Assembly: GCA_031291175.1 (NCBI GenBank)
Contig: JARLJO010000047.1
Location: forward strand, 186,001 to 250,000
Direction: 5' to 3'
From: Gammaproteobacteria bacterium
Lineage (GTDB): Bacteria > Pseudomonadota > Gammaproteobacteria > DSM-16500
DNA length: 64,000 nucleotides
The translations under genes and the position numbers were made by a program. Below the pieces are notes generated by a model. That model had not been told where the DNA came from. It made no database searches and saw only the letters and a program-made list of their open reading frames with translations. The number at the start of each line of letters is the position of its first letter. The stretch's first letter is position 1. Below are positions 34,466 through 43,386 of the stretch, piece by piece.

Positions 34466-35308
34466 TTAGTAGTCACTCGCGATCAAATCCGTGGGTTTCA
34501 CTTTTAAAACAAATTGGCGAAATTGATCAAACCCATCCGCATCATCCGGCACGGGCAAAGGCGAGGCCTTGAATACAGCATCCCGCGCGGAGCGATCTAG
34601 CGATGCATCCCCACTACTGCGCGTGACGCGCACATCTAGCACAGTGCCACCCGGTGCCAATCGAATTAAGAGTTCAGAAGATAATTCCCGGTTAACACCA
34701 GATGGCACCAGCCAGCGACGACTGATCGCCTGCAAGATAAGCGCTTTATATTTGTTAACTTCACCACGGGCTTTTGCACTGCCTGCGCGTCGTTGCTCGC
34801 CCATCAATTGTTGCTGCAACGCTTTCGCGGCTTCTGCCTTTAACTCTTTTTCCATGGCTTTTTGCAGGACTTTTTGTTTTTGGGCTTTTTCTTTGACGGT
34901 CTGTTTTTTCACATCGTCTAACAGTTGTTTTTCCAGCTCAGCTTTTTGCAGTGCTAATTGTTTTTTACGCAACAACTTTAAAGCAATGGCTTGCTGCTTT
35001 TGAATTTCAATCGCTTGCTGTTTTTGTGCCTGTTGTAGCTTTTGCACATCCGGTTGCGGCGGTGGTGGAGGTGGAGGCGGTTGCGCCACGTGTGGCTTAA
35101 CAGGTTCTGCCATGGCGGGCGAAGGCTCTGGCAAGGATGGTAAAGGTGGCGCATTCATCACTGTCGCACTAATCACTTTCATATCCTGATTACCGTTTTC
35201 AAGCACCGGCATAGGACTGCTAAACTCAAAACTCAAGATGAGCATGAGCAGCACTGCAATGTGCAGGACAACCGAAATCAGGAGTGAAGGATTATATTTC
35301 GATTCCAC
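34466..35308 (-). CDS. tolA: Tol-Pal system protein TolA
   Basis: A 280-residue protein with an N-terminal membrane anchor (residues 9-29, LLISVVLHIAVLLMLILSF; the Ser/His face is used for TolQR contact). A Pro-rich stretch (QPPPPPPPPQP) is followed by a long Lys/Gln/Ala-rich helix (about 88-180), and the C-terminal TonB/TolA-like domain (about 185-275) includes RRWLVPSG, RLAPGGTVLDVRV and SLDRSARDAV. TolA transmits the proton-motive force from TolQR to TolB-Pal. It is 5 bases after tolR. Confidence 0.93.
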   Translation of the reverse strand: MESKYNPSLLISVVLHIAVLLMLILSFEFSSPMPVLENGNQDMKVISATVMNAPPLPSLPEPSPAMAEPVKPHVAQPPPPPPPPQPDVQKLQQAQKQQAIEIQKQQAIALKLLRKKQLALQKAELEKQLLDDVKKQTVKEKAQKQKVLQKAMEKELKAEAAKALQQQLMGEQRRAGSAKARGEVNKYKALILQAISRRWLVPSGVNRELSSELLIRLAPGGTVLDVRVTRSSGDASLDRSARDAVFKASPLPVPDDADGFDQFRQFVLKVKPTDLIASDY

Positions 35309-35313
35309 AAGCC

Positions 35314-35781
35314 TTACCCTTTCTTAACTGCATGATCTAATTGCGAAGGATCCGTGATCAAACCAACGCTCTTGGCTCCCGCTTTCTGCAGCAATACCAT
35401 CGCTTCCACGACCTTGCCATAGTTCGCTTCTTTATCGCCTCGAACCAAAACAGGCCGCTGTGTATCGGTTGGATCTTTGGAAGAAAGCTGTTGCGATGCC
35501 AAATAGCTTAAGGTCTGTTCGGTAATAGCTTGATTGGGCTTTTCGGAAATATTCAAATAATAATTTCCAGCCGCATCCACGGTAACGATCAGTGGCTCTT
35601 TTTGCTCTGGTGGAATCGCTTTGGCTTCTGTTTTCGGCAAATCGATTTTAATACCTTGCGTCAGTAGCGGTGTCGTGACCATAAAAATCACGAGCAACAC
35701 TAGCATCACATCGATAAATGGCACGACATTGATTTCGGCCATTGGGCGTCTTGGTCCACCGCGATGATTGAGCAATGCCAT
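35314..35781 (-). CDS. tolR: Tol-Pal system protein TolR
   Basis: A 155-residue ExbD/TolR protein. It opens with a cytoplasmic segment ending MAEINVVPFIDVMLVLLVIF, whose membrane helix carries the essential proton-path aspartate (FID). The rest is a periplasmic domain (about 45-150) with the usual VLVRGDKEANYGKVVEAM segment. With TolQ it forms the proton channel driving TolA. It lies 6 bases after tolQ and 5 before tolA. Confidence 0.96.
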   Translation of the reverse strand: MALLNHRGGPRRPMAEINVVPFIDVMLVLLVIFMVTTPLLTQGIKIDLPKTEAKAIPPEQKEPLIVTVDAAGNYYLNISEKPNQAITEQTLSYLASQQLSSKDPTDTQRPVLVRGDKEANYGKVVEAMVLLQKAGAKSVGLITDPSQLDHAVKKG

Positions 35782-35787
35782 ATTGGA

Positions 35788-36495
35788 TTACCCCTCTACT
35801 TCTTCTGCTATTTTTGAGATGCTCATCTGAGCCTGACGAAAGAGAATGTTAGAAAACTCTTCTTGAAACGCATCATAGCGATTCATTAAGCGATTAATAT
35901 CATTTGAATAACGATTATAAGCAATGACTGCTGGAATCGCTGCAAACAAGCCCATTGCCGTAGAAATCAAGGCCTCAGCGATACCTGGCGCTACCATCGA
36001 GATCGTTGCCTGTTGCACATTCGCCAATGCACGGAATGACAACATGATCCCCCAGACGGTACCAAACAAACCCACGTAAGGACTGGTGGAACCCACCGTG
36101 GCCAAAACAGGCAAATGCAATTCTAACTGATCTTGCTCACGCATCTGGGCGACTCGCATCGCACGTCTTGCGCTTTCCATGATGGATTCAGCAGAAACGC
36201 CAGGTTGTTGATGCAGGCGCAAAAACTCTTTAAAGCCCGCTTGAAAAATCGCCTCCATTCCACGCAAGTCATCTTTATGCAACATGGTTTCAGAGTAAAG
36301 CTTCGATAAATCACCACCCGACCAAAACAATTGCTCAAACCGACTGGTAGCTTGCTGCGTTGCCTTCAGGAAAAAACCGCGTTGCAAGATATAAGTCCAG
36401 GATGCGATGGATGCTCCGATCAAAAGAAATAGAACCAATTTGACAACAAGACCGGCATTGACAAAGTAAGTCAGGAACGATGAATCGATATTCAC
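35788..36495 (-). CDS. tolQ: Tol-Pal system protein TolQ
   Basis: A 235-residue ExbB/TolQ/MotA-family inner-membrane protein with three membrane segments (about 15-35, 130-155 and 170-190). The conserved channel helices are visible in LATVGSTSPYVGLFGTVWG and ALISTAMGLFAAIPAVIAYN. TolQ forms the pentameric stator around TolR. Its start overlaps the ybgC stop by 4 bases. Confidence 0.96.
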   Translation of the reverse strand: MNIDSSFLTYFVNAGLVVKLVLFLLIGASIASWTYILQRGFFLKATQQATSRFEQLFWSGGDLSKLYSETMLHKDDLRGMEAIFQAGFKEFLRLHQQPGVSAESIMESARRAMRVAQMREQDQLELHLPVLATVGSTSPYVGLFGTVWGIMLSFRALANVQQATISMVAPGIAEALISTAMGLFAAIPAVIAYNRYSNDINRLMNRYDAFQEEFSNILFRQAQMSISKIAEEVEG

Positions 36496-36905
36496 TCTGG
36501 TTCTCCCATTAAAATTTCATGTAATCCGCTATAAGGTATCGCACACGGGCGAATATGTTTGTTAACGCAAGCTATTTTGACCGTAGCCTTGCACAATATG
36601 GTATCGGGACTATTGGCCAAGCGCAAATGCTGATCATAGATAATACTCGCTTTTTTAATATTCACAATTTGACTGATCACTTCTAATTGATTATTGAGCC
36701 TGGCGGGCTTTAAATAGTCAATCTGGATAGACCGCACCGGAAAATAAATCTCATGCTGAGCCTGCCACTCTATCCCTAAGCCTAAGATTTCTACAGACTC
36801 AGAACGGGCGCGCTCAAAGTAATTTAAGTAATTGGCATGAAACACTAACCCCGAATAGTCAGTATCTTCGATGTAAACCTTAAGAGGAAAAATAAACTGC
36901 TTCAT
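36492..36905 (-). CDS. ybgC: acyl-CoA thioesterase YbgC
   Basis: A 137-residue hot-dog-fold thioesterase of the 4-hydroxybenzoyl-CoA type. DTDYSGLVFHANYLNYFERA near residue 14 holds the catalytic aspartate. YbgC hydrolyses short-chain or hydroxyacyl-CoA in the cytosol and heads the tol operon in most gammaproteobacteria, as here. The 4-base overlap with tolQ indicates coupling. Confidence 0.95.
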   Translation of the reverse strand: MKQFIFPLKVYIEDTDYSGLVFHANYLNYFERARSESVEILGLGIEWQAQHEIYFPVRSIQIDYLKPARLNNQLEVISQIVNIKKASIIYDQHLRLANSPDTILCKATVKIACVNKHIRPCAIPYSGLHEILMGEPE

Positions 36906-37033
36906 ATATGGACAACCTTGGCGTTATGGCTCATTTTCGTGTAAAATTTACACCGATCAAGCGTCTATCCTAAATAAATCAATAATAATCAGCATGATAT
37001 AAAAACCCATGCCCGTGACGAGTTCAATCTAGC

Positions 37034-39292
37034 ATGAAAACGAGACCACCTCATCAATCGACACCCTATCGCACAGCGCAAACCAATCCTGCGTATGCTG
37101 CGCTTTTTCATAACATGCACCAAGAACAAGCCTCCCGCATTATACAGCGAGCTTGGCGCGGAAGGCACGACTTAACGCCCAAATCGAATTATACCGAAAC
37201 ATTAACGGGCCCTTTAACATTACACTTTATTCAAGAACCTGTCGGGCCGGAGGCCGAGCAACATGGCAAGCAAATAACCGCCGGAAAATGGTTAGAAGTA
37301 AATTATGCCGATCCCGAATTCGTGCGCAATGCATTCAAAGCATTGCGCCTCGGATATATCGCCAATGAAAAAACACTGGCAACAGCCCTCTTACTGCATG
37401 CTGCCGTAAACCAATATGGCGATAAACGCATTAAACAATATCGCTTTGATGAAAAAGGACCTTACCATCAGAGCAGCATTACGTATGCCGATGCAACCCA
37501 TCTCGAAGATTTTCAAAATCGTTTGTGTGAACTTCCGGTCGCAGAACAATGCTACTTTAGCATTAATTTTTCACGCGAAGATGAAGCGGCATTTATTTAT
37601 GAAGGGCTAAGCGCTCGCAAGCTGCATGAAACCATGAGCCAAAACGTGCGCCAGGCTTTTACCAACATCATTGATCGTTATTTACGAAAGCACCGTGTCA
37701 ATACAGCCTTACGAGAACAACTAGTCGCAAATATCACCAGCAATAACGAGGCACAAAGAGAAGCCGCCACGAATAAATTATTAGCGGAAATCATCCGCAT
37801 CGAACAATATCTGCTTCCTTTCTTACTGCTGAGTTCAACGTCAACCGATTCGAAAACAAAACAGAATCGTATAACACTTTCGTTATTAACCAATATTTAT
37901 GCTGTCGGCGAACAGCTACCGAGTCTTGCTATCTCCCCTGACTTTGATGAAAATCATCCCGGCAGCCCACTGCTCTGCTTAATCTTACCAACGACAAGCG
38001 CACTGATTGAATTACAACGCGCCCTGCACGGCAGCGATGCGACAGAACCTTTTTTTACCGTGGGTCAGATATCGCCTAGCTTGCTTCGCATCATGGATGA
38101 ATTTCCCGCGCGCTTAAACAGAGCCGAACAAACACGAGGTGTTGAGCTCATTCATCCTGATACGCAAGAAAGCCCGGAACTTCACGGAGCGAAGATCAAT
38201 CACTTTCTTGCCATTTATCATGATCTTTTTCACTGCTGGCGAAATGGATCAAATCCTTACAAACCAATGCTAAGACATGTCCGTCAATTGTTAGAGAACG
38301 AAAAAAGATTTTTCACCTCCAAAGCTATCTGGAGTCTCACCGACATGGATACCGGCATTGGCTGGTTAACACGGAACGCATTAAAAAATGGTAACGCTAC
38401 CGAGATACAACGCACAAAAAATTATGCTTTTTATAAAATACTGTCACTAGCCGGCCCCTCTTTTTTTACTGAAACCAATAATCATGACAACAGCCTCTTA
38501 TTGTTAATTGATATCATTAGCCACGCCAGTAAATGGTCCGTATTCTCAGAGCAGATTCAGTTATTTTTTCAGCAATATGGCTTTCCCGAACTGATCTCAG
38601 CTTTAAACCTGCCGATGACGTATGATATTAAAATCGCTTATCGCGAGATGAAGAACATCATTGATGAAAACAGCGAAAGCAAAAACCAACAAACCACCAC
38701 ATCACGATCAAAATATTATGTATTGCGCTATCGACTACGCAAACACGCCACAGGTCGGGAGCTATGCGATCAGTTAGATACACTGGGCCTGGATAAGCTA
38801 TTCAGCTGGCATCGTAATGGGGGATTATATTTAATTGATTTGCCCGCTGTAACACTCGCTTCATTAAAACCCGAAGAATTATCTGAGCAAATATCATTAG
38901 CCCTTAATCTTTACCATCAGCGAGCGCGCCAGCAAGGAAGGGTTTTAAATGATGCTTTCTGTCTGTTCTTTCATCGTGAAAAAGTGGCTACGGGTTTAAC
39001 CATAAAAAATGGCGACCATATTATCGCTCAATTCAATCTGTTAACGCCTTCCCAACGTCTCAGATTGCTGGCCTTACATGAAACAATTGATAGCAGCATG
39101 TTTCCCGCAACTAGCGTATTCAGAAAAGAGAAAACAACAGGCCGCTATATCGTTGATGTCAATTGGCTCAAGCAATTAGAAGATAAGAAAATCGGCGAGT
39201 TTGCAGAAATCATTGGCATGCCCGAAAATCTGTTTCGTGCAAAAATCAAATTTCCCTTAAACACTTCGCTTGGCTATCGGCCAAAGCGCTAA
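37034..39292 (+). CDS. large unknown protein with N-terminal IQ-like motif, effector candidate
   Basis: A 752-residue soluble protein of no recognised family and no signal peptide. Near the N-terminus, ASRIIQRAWRGRHD contains the core IQxxxRG of a eukaryotic IQ calmodulin-binding motif (Ile37-Gln38, Arg42-Gly43), within a basic helix. The rest is mixed alpha/beta. Several Arg-rich stretches (RYRLRKHATGREL) and a possible second domain from about residue 560 are visible. The gene is divergent from the tol operon across 128 bases. Calmodulin-binding effectors are known in Legionella (SidJ), which makes the motif worth noting; function is otherwise unknown. Confidence 0.7.
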   Translation: MKTRPPHQSTPYRTAQTNPAYAALFHNMHQEQASRIIQRAWRGRHDLTPKSNYTETLTGPLTLHFIQEPVGPEAEQHGKQITAGKWLEVNYADPEFVRNAFKALRLGYIANEKTLATALLLHAAVNQYGDKRIKQYRFDEKGPYHQSSITYADATHLEDFQNRLCELPVAEQCYFSINFSREDEAAFIYEGLSARKLHETMSQNVRQAFTNIIDRYLRKHRVNTALREQLVANITSNNEAQREAATNKLLAEIIRIEQYLLPFLLLSSTSTDSKTKQNRITLSLLTNIYAVGEQLPSLAISPDFDENHPGSPLLCLILPTTSALIELQRALHGSDATEPFFTVGQISPSLLRIMDEFPARLNRAEQTRGVELIHPDTQESPELHGAKINHFLAIYHDLFHCWRNGSNPYKPMLRHVRQLLENEKRFFTSKAIWSLTDMDTGIGWLTRNALKNGNATEIQRTKNYAFYKILSLAGPSFFTETNNHDNSLLLLIDIISHASKWSVFSEQIQLFFQQYGFPELISALNLPMTYDIKIAYREMKNIIDENSESKNQQTTTSRSKYYVLRYRLRKHATGRELCDQLDTLGLDKLFSWHRNGGLYLIDLPAVTLASLKPEELSEQISLALNLYHQRARQQGRVLNDAFCLFFHREKVATGLTIKNGDHIIAQFNLLTPSQRLRLLALHETIDSSMFPATSVFRKEKTTGRYIVDVNWLKQLEDKKIGEFAEIIGMPENLFRAKIKFPLNTSLGYRPKR

Positions 39293-39962
39293 GGTGCGAC
39301 CAGGAATATAAACAAAAATATTACACACCGGCATGAATGCAAAATGCATATCAAATCAAAGCAATGTCCATGAAGATTGAAAGAAAATGAATTTTCTAAC
39401 CAATTGCGAGATCATGAGTATTGACACACAAGCTTTTATTTGTTTAATCTAACCAATCTAATCACTATTTTTAAAATGACTGACTGATGAAAAACTTTTT
39501 AACCCAACAAATGAATTCACATTGGCGCCACCATCACTGGTCGCTCTGCCGTGCGGAATTTATTTTGTCTGGATTAAAAGGTTACGAATATGTTATCAAT
39601 CAAGTTAACTGCAAGCACCATAGCAAGACCCAAGGGTAATACTTCTCGTTATCTCTCTTTTATTTATTTTTTTAATCAATCCGTTAAACCAACATCCACT
39701 CTTTTTATCGACGCAAGTAATCGCTTTTTCAAAGTACTATCCGCAAATCAACAAGGCTTTAAAAAAAGGCCTTGCATCACTTTGCGTCCCAAAAGACAAA
39801 TGAAACGCCCAAATTATTCTTATATCAAACTACTTTTATCTTTCATTAACAAAAGGAACATTTCTATGTTGCATACACACCATCGTTGGCATTGGCAAAT
39901 CACCTCTTATTTCGCGTTCATCAAACTTGACTCATTACTCATTTTTAATCGGAGAAGAAACG
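39293..39962. other. long intergenic leader region
   Basis: About 670 bases. A forward frame of 138 codons (39590-40006) runs into the next gene in another frame; its composition (Arg/Lys/Phe/Ser-rich) and lack of a ribosome binding site argue against coding. The region probably holds the promoter of the four-gene operon that follows, but no clear box is seen. Confidence 0.4.
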
Positions 39963-41123
39963 ATGTTATCCAGCCAAATAGTACAATACGACCCACTCGT
40001 CAGTGATACGGCTTGCCACACCCGCGCCCCTTATCTTATTTATTTAGCTCGCAAAACTAAGGCAGCAGAGCTAAGCCAAGAGGAAAAAAATTATTTAGCT
40101 GCCTGCGAAACGTTAACCTCTGCTAGATCTCAAAAACGAGATGCTTTCGACATCATAACAGAAGAAAGAACAGATAGTAGCAAAATTCCAGCTCGCTATA
40201 TTCCCAAAGAAAGCAGTAACACCAAGAAAAACACCTTCCTGGCCCAACAGAAAACCCTGGTTGCAAAGGCCACCATCGCATTTTTACAAGACAACTGCCA
40301 AGAAATGGTTTTAGAGGGCCCGCCAGAAAGCTACACCTTTAATATCCCCCAGTGCAAACTGCAAATCCCCGTTTTACCGCTGTATGTTTCTGCCAAAATG
40401 ATGCTTTATTCTGCTGCCAGTCAAAATATTCCATTGGTGGTGAATATCAAAAGATTAAAACTGCAAGAGGAAAACTTTCAATTAGAAGGTGCCAGTTCCT
40501 TAGTCTATGCTTTTGATTCAGAAAAAAAGCGCTTCGCATCTCAAGACGCAAGTGACGATCAAGAAGCGATTGCAATCGACATGGTCAGCTGTCACATCCC
40601 CAATACAGAAGATGAAGTGAATGGCTTTTTAACGGCAGAAACTTTCTCTATATTTTTGGAAGCATTTAAAAAAGAAGATATCGCACTCCTGGTGATGATT
40701 GCAGCGGCGGGACACCCTCAATATCCTGTTTCAGCAGAACCTCCTAAAATGGCAAATCCTAAAGTCTCGGACAAATCGAGTGGGAGCGCAGCAAGCAGCA
40801 GTGCAGCCGCAAGCTCGCCTGCTGTCGAAGAGAAACTCGCTGCACCCGTTTCGATTAATCTCAATGAGTGCTCGACCAAGGAATTTCAACAACTGACCAA
40901 TTTGGCACGTCAATATGGATTTTTTAGAGAAAACGCCCAATACATTCGCATCAGTAAAGATGGGGTTCTTTCGCGCACCAAAACCTGTATCCCTTTCTTC
41001 ATTGATCATATCCGTGCTTCAACAGTCAACACTGCCAAGCTAGCGACAGCTACGTTGCATGAGTTGCGAGATAATTTAAGAGAACCGAAAGAAACACTAC
41101 TAGAAGGATTTAAAAAGAAATGA
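39963..41123 (+). CDS. unknown protein leading the hydantoin-type operon, effector-like
   Basis: A 386-residue soluble protein of no recognised family. The start at 39963 is chosen for its strong GGAGAAG site. Residues about 268-285 form a Ser/Ala linker (GSAASSSAAASSP) separating an N-terminal alpha/beta part from a C-terminal domain of about 95 residues (NECSTKEFQQLTNLARQYG). The linker is like that of other candidate effectors in the window. The stop overlaps the start of the permease gene (ATGA), so it is translationally coupled to a metabolic operon, which is unusual for an effector. Confidence 0.65.
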   Translation: MLSSQIVQYDPLVSDTACHTRAPYLIYLARKTKAAELSQEEKNYLAACETLTSARSQKRDAFDIITEERTDSSKIPARYIPKESSNTKKNTFLAQQKTLVAKATIAFLQDNCQEMVLEGPPESYTFNIPQCKLQIPVLPLYVSAKMMLYSAASQNIPLVVNIKRLKLQEENFQLEGASSLVYAFDSEKKRFASQDASDDQEAIAIDMVSCHIPNTEDEVNGFLTAETFSIFLEAFKKEDIALLVMIAAAGHPQYPVSAEPPKMANPKVSDKSSGSAASSSAAASSPAVEEKLAAPVSINLNECSTKEFQQLTNLARQYGFFRENAQYIRISKDGVLSRTKTCIPFFIDHIRASTVNTAKLATATLHELRDNLREPKETLLEGFKKK

Positions 41124-42337
41124 TGATAAATCAAATCAAACAATCATGGCTTACACTGGGCTGCTTGCAGCTCAGTGGCGCCCTGTCGCTACCCGTTATC
41201 CTCATTGGCTATTACCTTGGTCAACATGGTGGAACGCAAGCAGCACTGTTGCAATTGGGTTTGGGCAATGCCATTCTTTTTTGCTTATCTGCATTTTATC
41301 TGGCGATCATCCACCCCAAAAAATGGGTTACCATTGAATTTGCCCAACATCTTTTCGGAAGTGCGGGCACTTACATCTGCGCTGTTGGCATGGTGTTAAG
41401 TCTAATTGGCTGGTCTGCTATCCAAATCAATTTAATAGGATTGGCTATTGGTCACAGTACAATCTTCGTGAATATGCTGATGGTGTTATTGATCTATGCC
41501 TTCACTTGTCGAGATCTCACTTATTTAGCCACTGTTAATAAATTGCTATTACCCATTATCTGTTTGTGCTTTTGTTATATGCTGGTATCAGTACCCAGCA
41601 ATTCATTTCCTCACGCACCTATCGCATTGGACTCATTCAAAATAGGTTTAATGATGGTAATCACGGCAGGTAGTGGTTTAGTCTTTGATTTGCCTACTTT
41701 CTACCGACATGCAGCCACGCCAAAAGATGGCTTGTTAGGTTTGATTTTCATCTTTGGATTCGCACTTCCGCTTGTCGAGTGCGCGGGTATTTATTTAGCC
41801 AAACAATCCTTTCTCCCTGTCGATTACAGCGACTGGATGACAAACTTTATCAATCACTTTGACTTATTCTCATTATTCTTTTTAATGCTATCCGGGCTGC
41901 TTGGCACATGTTTAAACTTATATTCCGCCGGCATCATTGTCAGTCGAACCATTAAATTGTCTTATCAACAATCCTTGCTCTTGTGTAGCGTGCTAGCCGC
42001 CATGCTTTCACTCATCAATCTTGAAAAGCAATTTGGCTTTTTTCTTGAAATCATCAACCTGAATGCAGAAATAATGACTGCTCTACTTTTCATGTATGTC
42101 ATGGTCAGAGGCCGCCAATTGCCCATGCCTGACACACGACAAAAAAGATTGCATCAAAGTATTTTTTACCTAGTCATCTTCTACGCAATCACCAGCAAAT
42201 TTTTTCAATGCAATGTATTGCATGATGTATTTTTGGAAACCGCGCTCTTAACTTGCGGTTTAATGATGGCAGGTTATGGCTACTTCTATTTTCTATCACT
42301 AAAAGACACAGCAACCTATCAAGGAGAAAACACATGA
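41120..42337 (+). CDS. cytosine/hydantoin-type permease (APC superfamily)
   Basis: A 405-residue inner-membrane protein with about 12 membrane segments. The start (LGCLQLSGALSLPVILIGYY) and the helix around VGMVLSLIGWSAIQINLIGL resemble CodB-like members of the NCS1 family that import nucleobases, hydantoins or related rings with a cation. Substrate cannot be read directly. Neighbouring DUF917 and hydantoinase A genes support a hydantoin-like or oxoproline-like substrate. It overlaps both neighbours by 4 bases. Confidence 0.8.
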   Translation: MMINQIKQSWLTLGCLQLSGALSLPVILIGYYLGQHGGTQAALLQLGLGNAILFCLSAFYLAIIHPKKWVTIEFAQHLFGSAGTYICAVGMVLSLIGWSAIQINLIGLAIGHSTIFVNMLMVLLIYAFTCRDLTYLATVNKLLLPIICLCFCYMLVSVPSNSFPHAPIALDSFKIGLMMVITAGSGLVFDLPTFYRHAATPKDGLLGLIFIFGFALPLVECAGIYLAKQSFLPVDYSDWMTNFINHFDLFSLFFLMLSGLLGTCLNLYSAGIIVSRTIKLSYQQSLLLCSVLAAMLSLINLEKQFGFFLEIINLNAEIMTALLFMYVMVRGRQLPMPDTRQKRLHQSIFYLVIFYAITSKFFQCNVLHDVFLETALLTCGLMMAGYGYFYFLSLKDTATYQGENT

Positions 42338-43386
42338 AGACATTCAGTGAAAATGATTTATTTGCATTAAGCCTTGGGGCAACCTTGTTAGGCTCAGGCG
42401 GTGGTGGCGACCCTGCCATTTTGTATACTCAAGTGCACTACTTATTGAAAAAAAATGGCCCCATCCCAATTATTCAACCGCAAGATTTATCGCAAAATGC
42501 ACTGGTTGTACCGATTGCGTTAATAGGCGCGCCGCTGGTCAGCCTTGAACGCATTCCCAATACAACCCTGTTTATGAATTTGCGAGACACCATCATTCAA
42601 CATTATCCAAACCGGGAAATTGTTTTAATAGCAGCAGAAATCGGCGGCTGCAATGCCTTAACCCCATTTATGTTAGCGGCACAAACCGGTTTGCCCATTC
42701 TAGATGGCGATCTGATTGGACGTGCCTTTCCTAAATTAAACATGTGTAAACCTGCTATCTTCGGCAAAAACGCACAACAGACTTTTATTGCGAGCCCCTA
42801 TGGCGATTGCGTCACATTCACAACCGATTCCATTGATGATCTAGAAAAAAGAGCACGTCAATTGACCGTGGATTTTGGCTGCAGCGCAGCCATTGCGACA
42901 TTTTTATTTGAAGCGAAAGAACAAGAACAATATGTTATTAATGGCAGCTTGACGCGAGCCATGCAACTTGGATGTCTTTTAAAAAACCCTACTGCTGATT
43001 TTGCCAACATCACGTCAGCTAAAAAAATCGCGACAGGCATCATCACTGAAGTCAGCCACACCATCCAGAACGGCTTTTTGATTGGCTATGCCCGGATCAA
43101 AACCACTGAAGAGGAATTAGTAGTATGGTATCAAAACGAATATCTGTTAGTTCAAAATCAACATTCGCAAACATTAGCAGAAACACCCGCCATTATCGCT
43201 TTGATTGAGGTGCGATCTGGATTACCACTGACTTCAGAATCCTTGCGATATGGCTTAAAGATAGCCTTATTTTCACTGCCTGCACCGGCGTTCTGGGAGG
43301 AACCTTATGCAAAATCACAAGTGAATCTGGAGGCTTTTGATTTAAATCTTTTTCGATCTGACAATAATGAGGTGTCTTATGTATAA
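42334..43386 (+). CDS. DUF917 family protein (S-methyl-thiohydantoin desulfurase-like)
   Basis: A 350-residue protein matching DUF917. The start at 42334 is chosen for AAGGAG upstream. The N-terminal segment SLGATLLGSGGGGDP is the family hallmark; AAEIGGCNALTPF and LPILDGDLIGRAFPKL are further conserved parts. DUF917 proteins are usually encoded next to hydantoinase A-like proteins and NCS1 permeases, as here. The fold is also found as the S-methyl-thiohydantoin desulfurase domain, suggesting chemistry on hydantoin-like rings. Overlaps both neighbours. Confidence 0.88.
   Translation: MKTFSENDLFALSLGATLLGSGGGGDPAILYTQVHYLLKKNGPIPIIQPQDLSQNALVVPIALIGAPLVSLERIPNTTLFMNLRDTIIQHYPNREIVLIAAEIGGCNALTPFMLAAQTGLPILDGDLIGRAFPKLNMCKPAIFGKNAQQTFIASPYGDCVTFTTDSIDDLEKRARQLTVDFGCSAAIATFLFEAKEQEQYVINGSLTRAMQLGCLLKNPTADFANITSAKKIATGIITEVSHTIQNGFLIGYARIKTTEEELVVWYQNEYLLVQNQHSQTLAETPAIIALIEVRSGLPLTSESLRYGLKIALFSLPAPAFWEEPYAKSQVNLEAFDLNLFRSDNNEVSYV

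Noticed and set aside
39590..40006. Forward 138-codon frame before the operon
   Set aside because: It overlaps the start of the operon's first gene in another frame, has atypical composition and no ribosome binding site.
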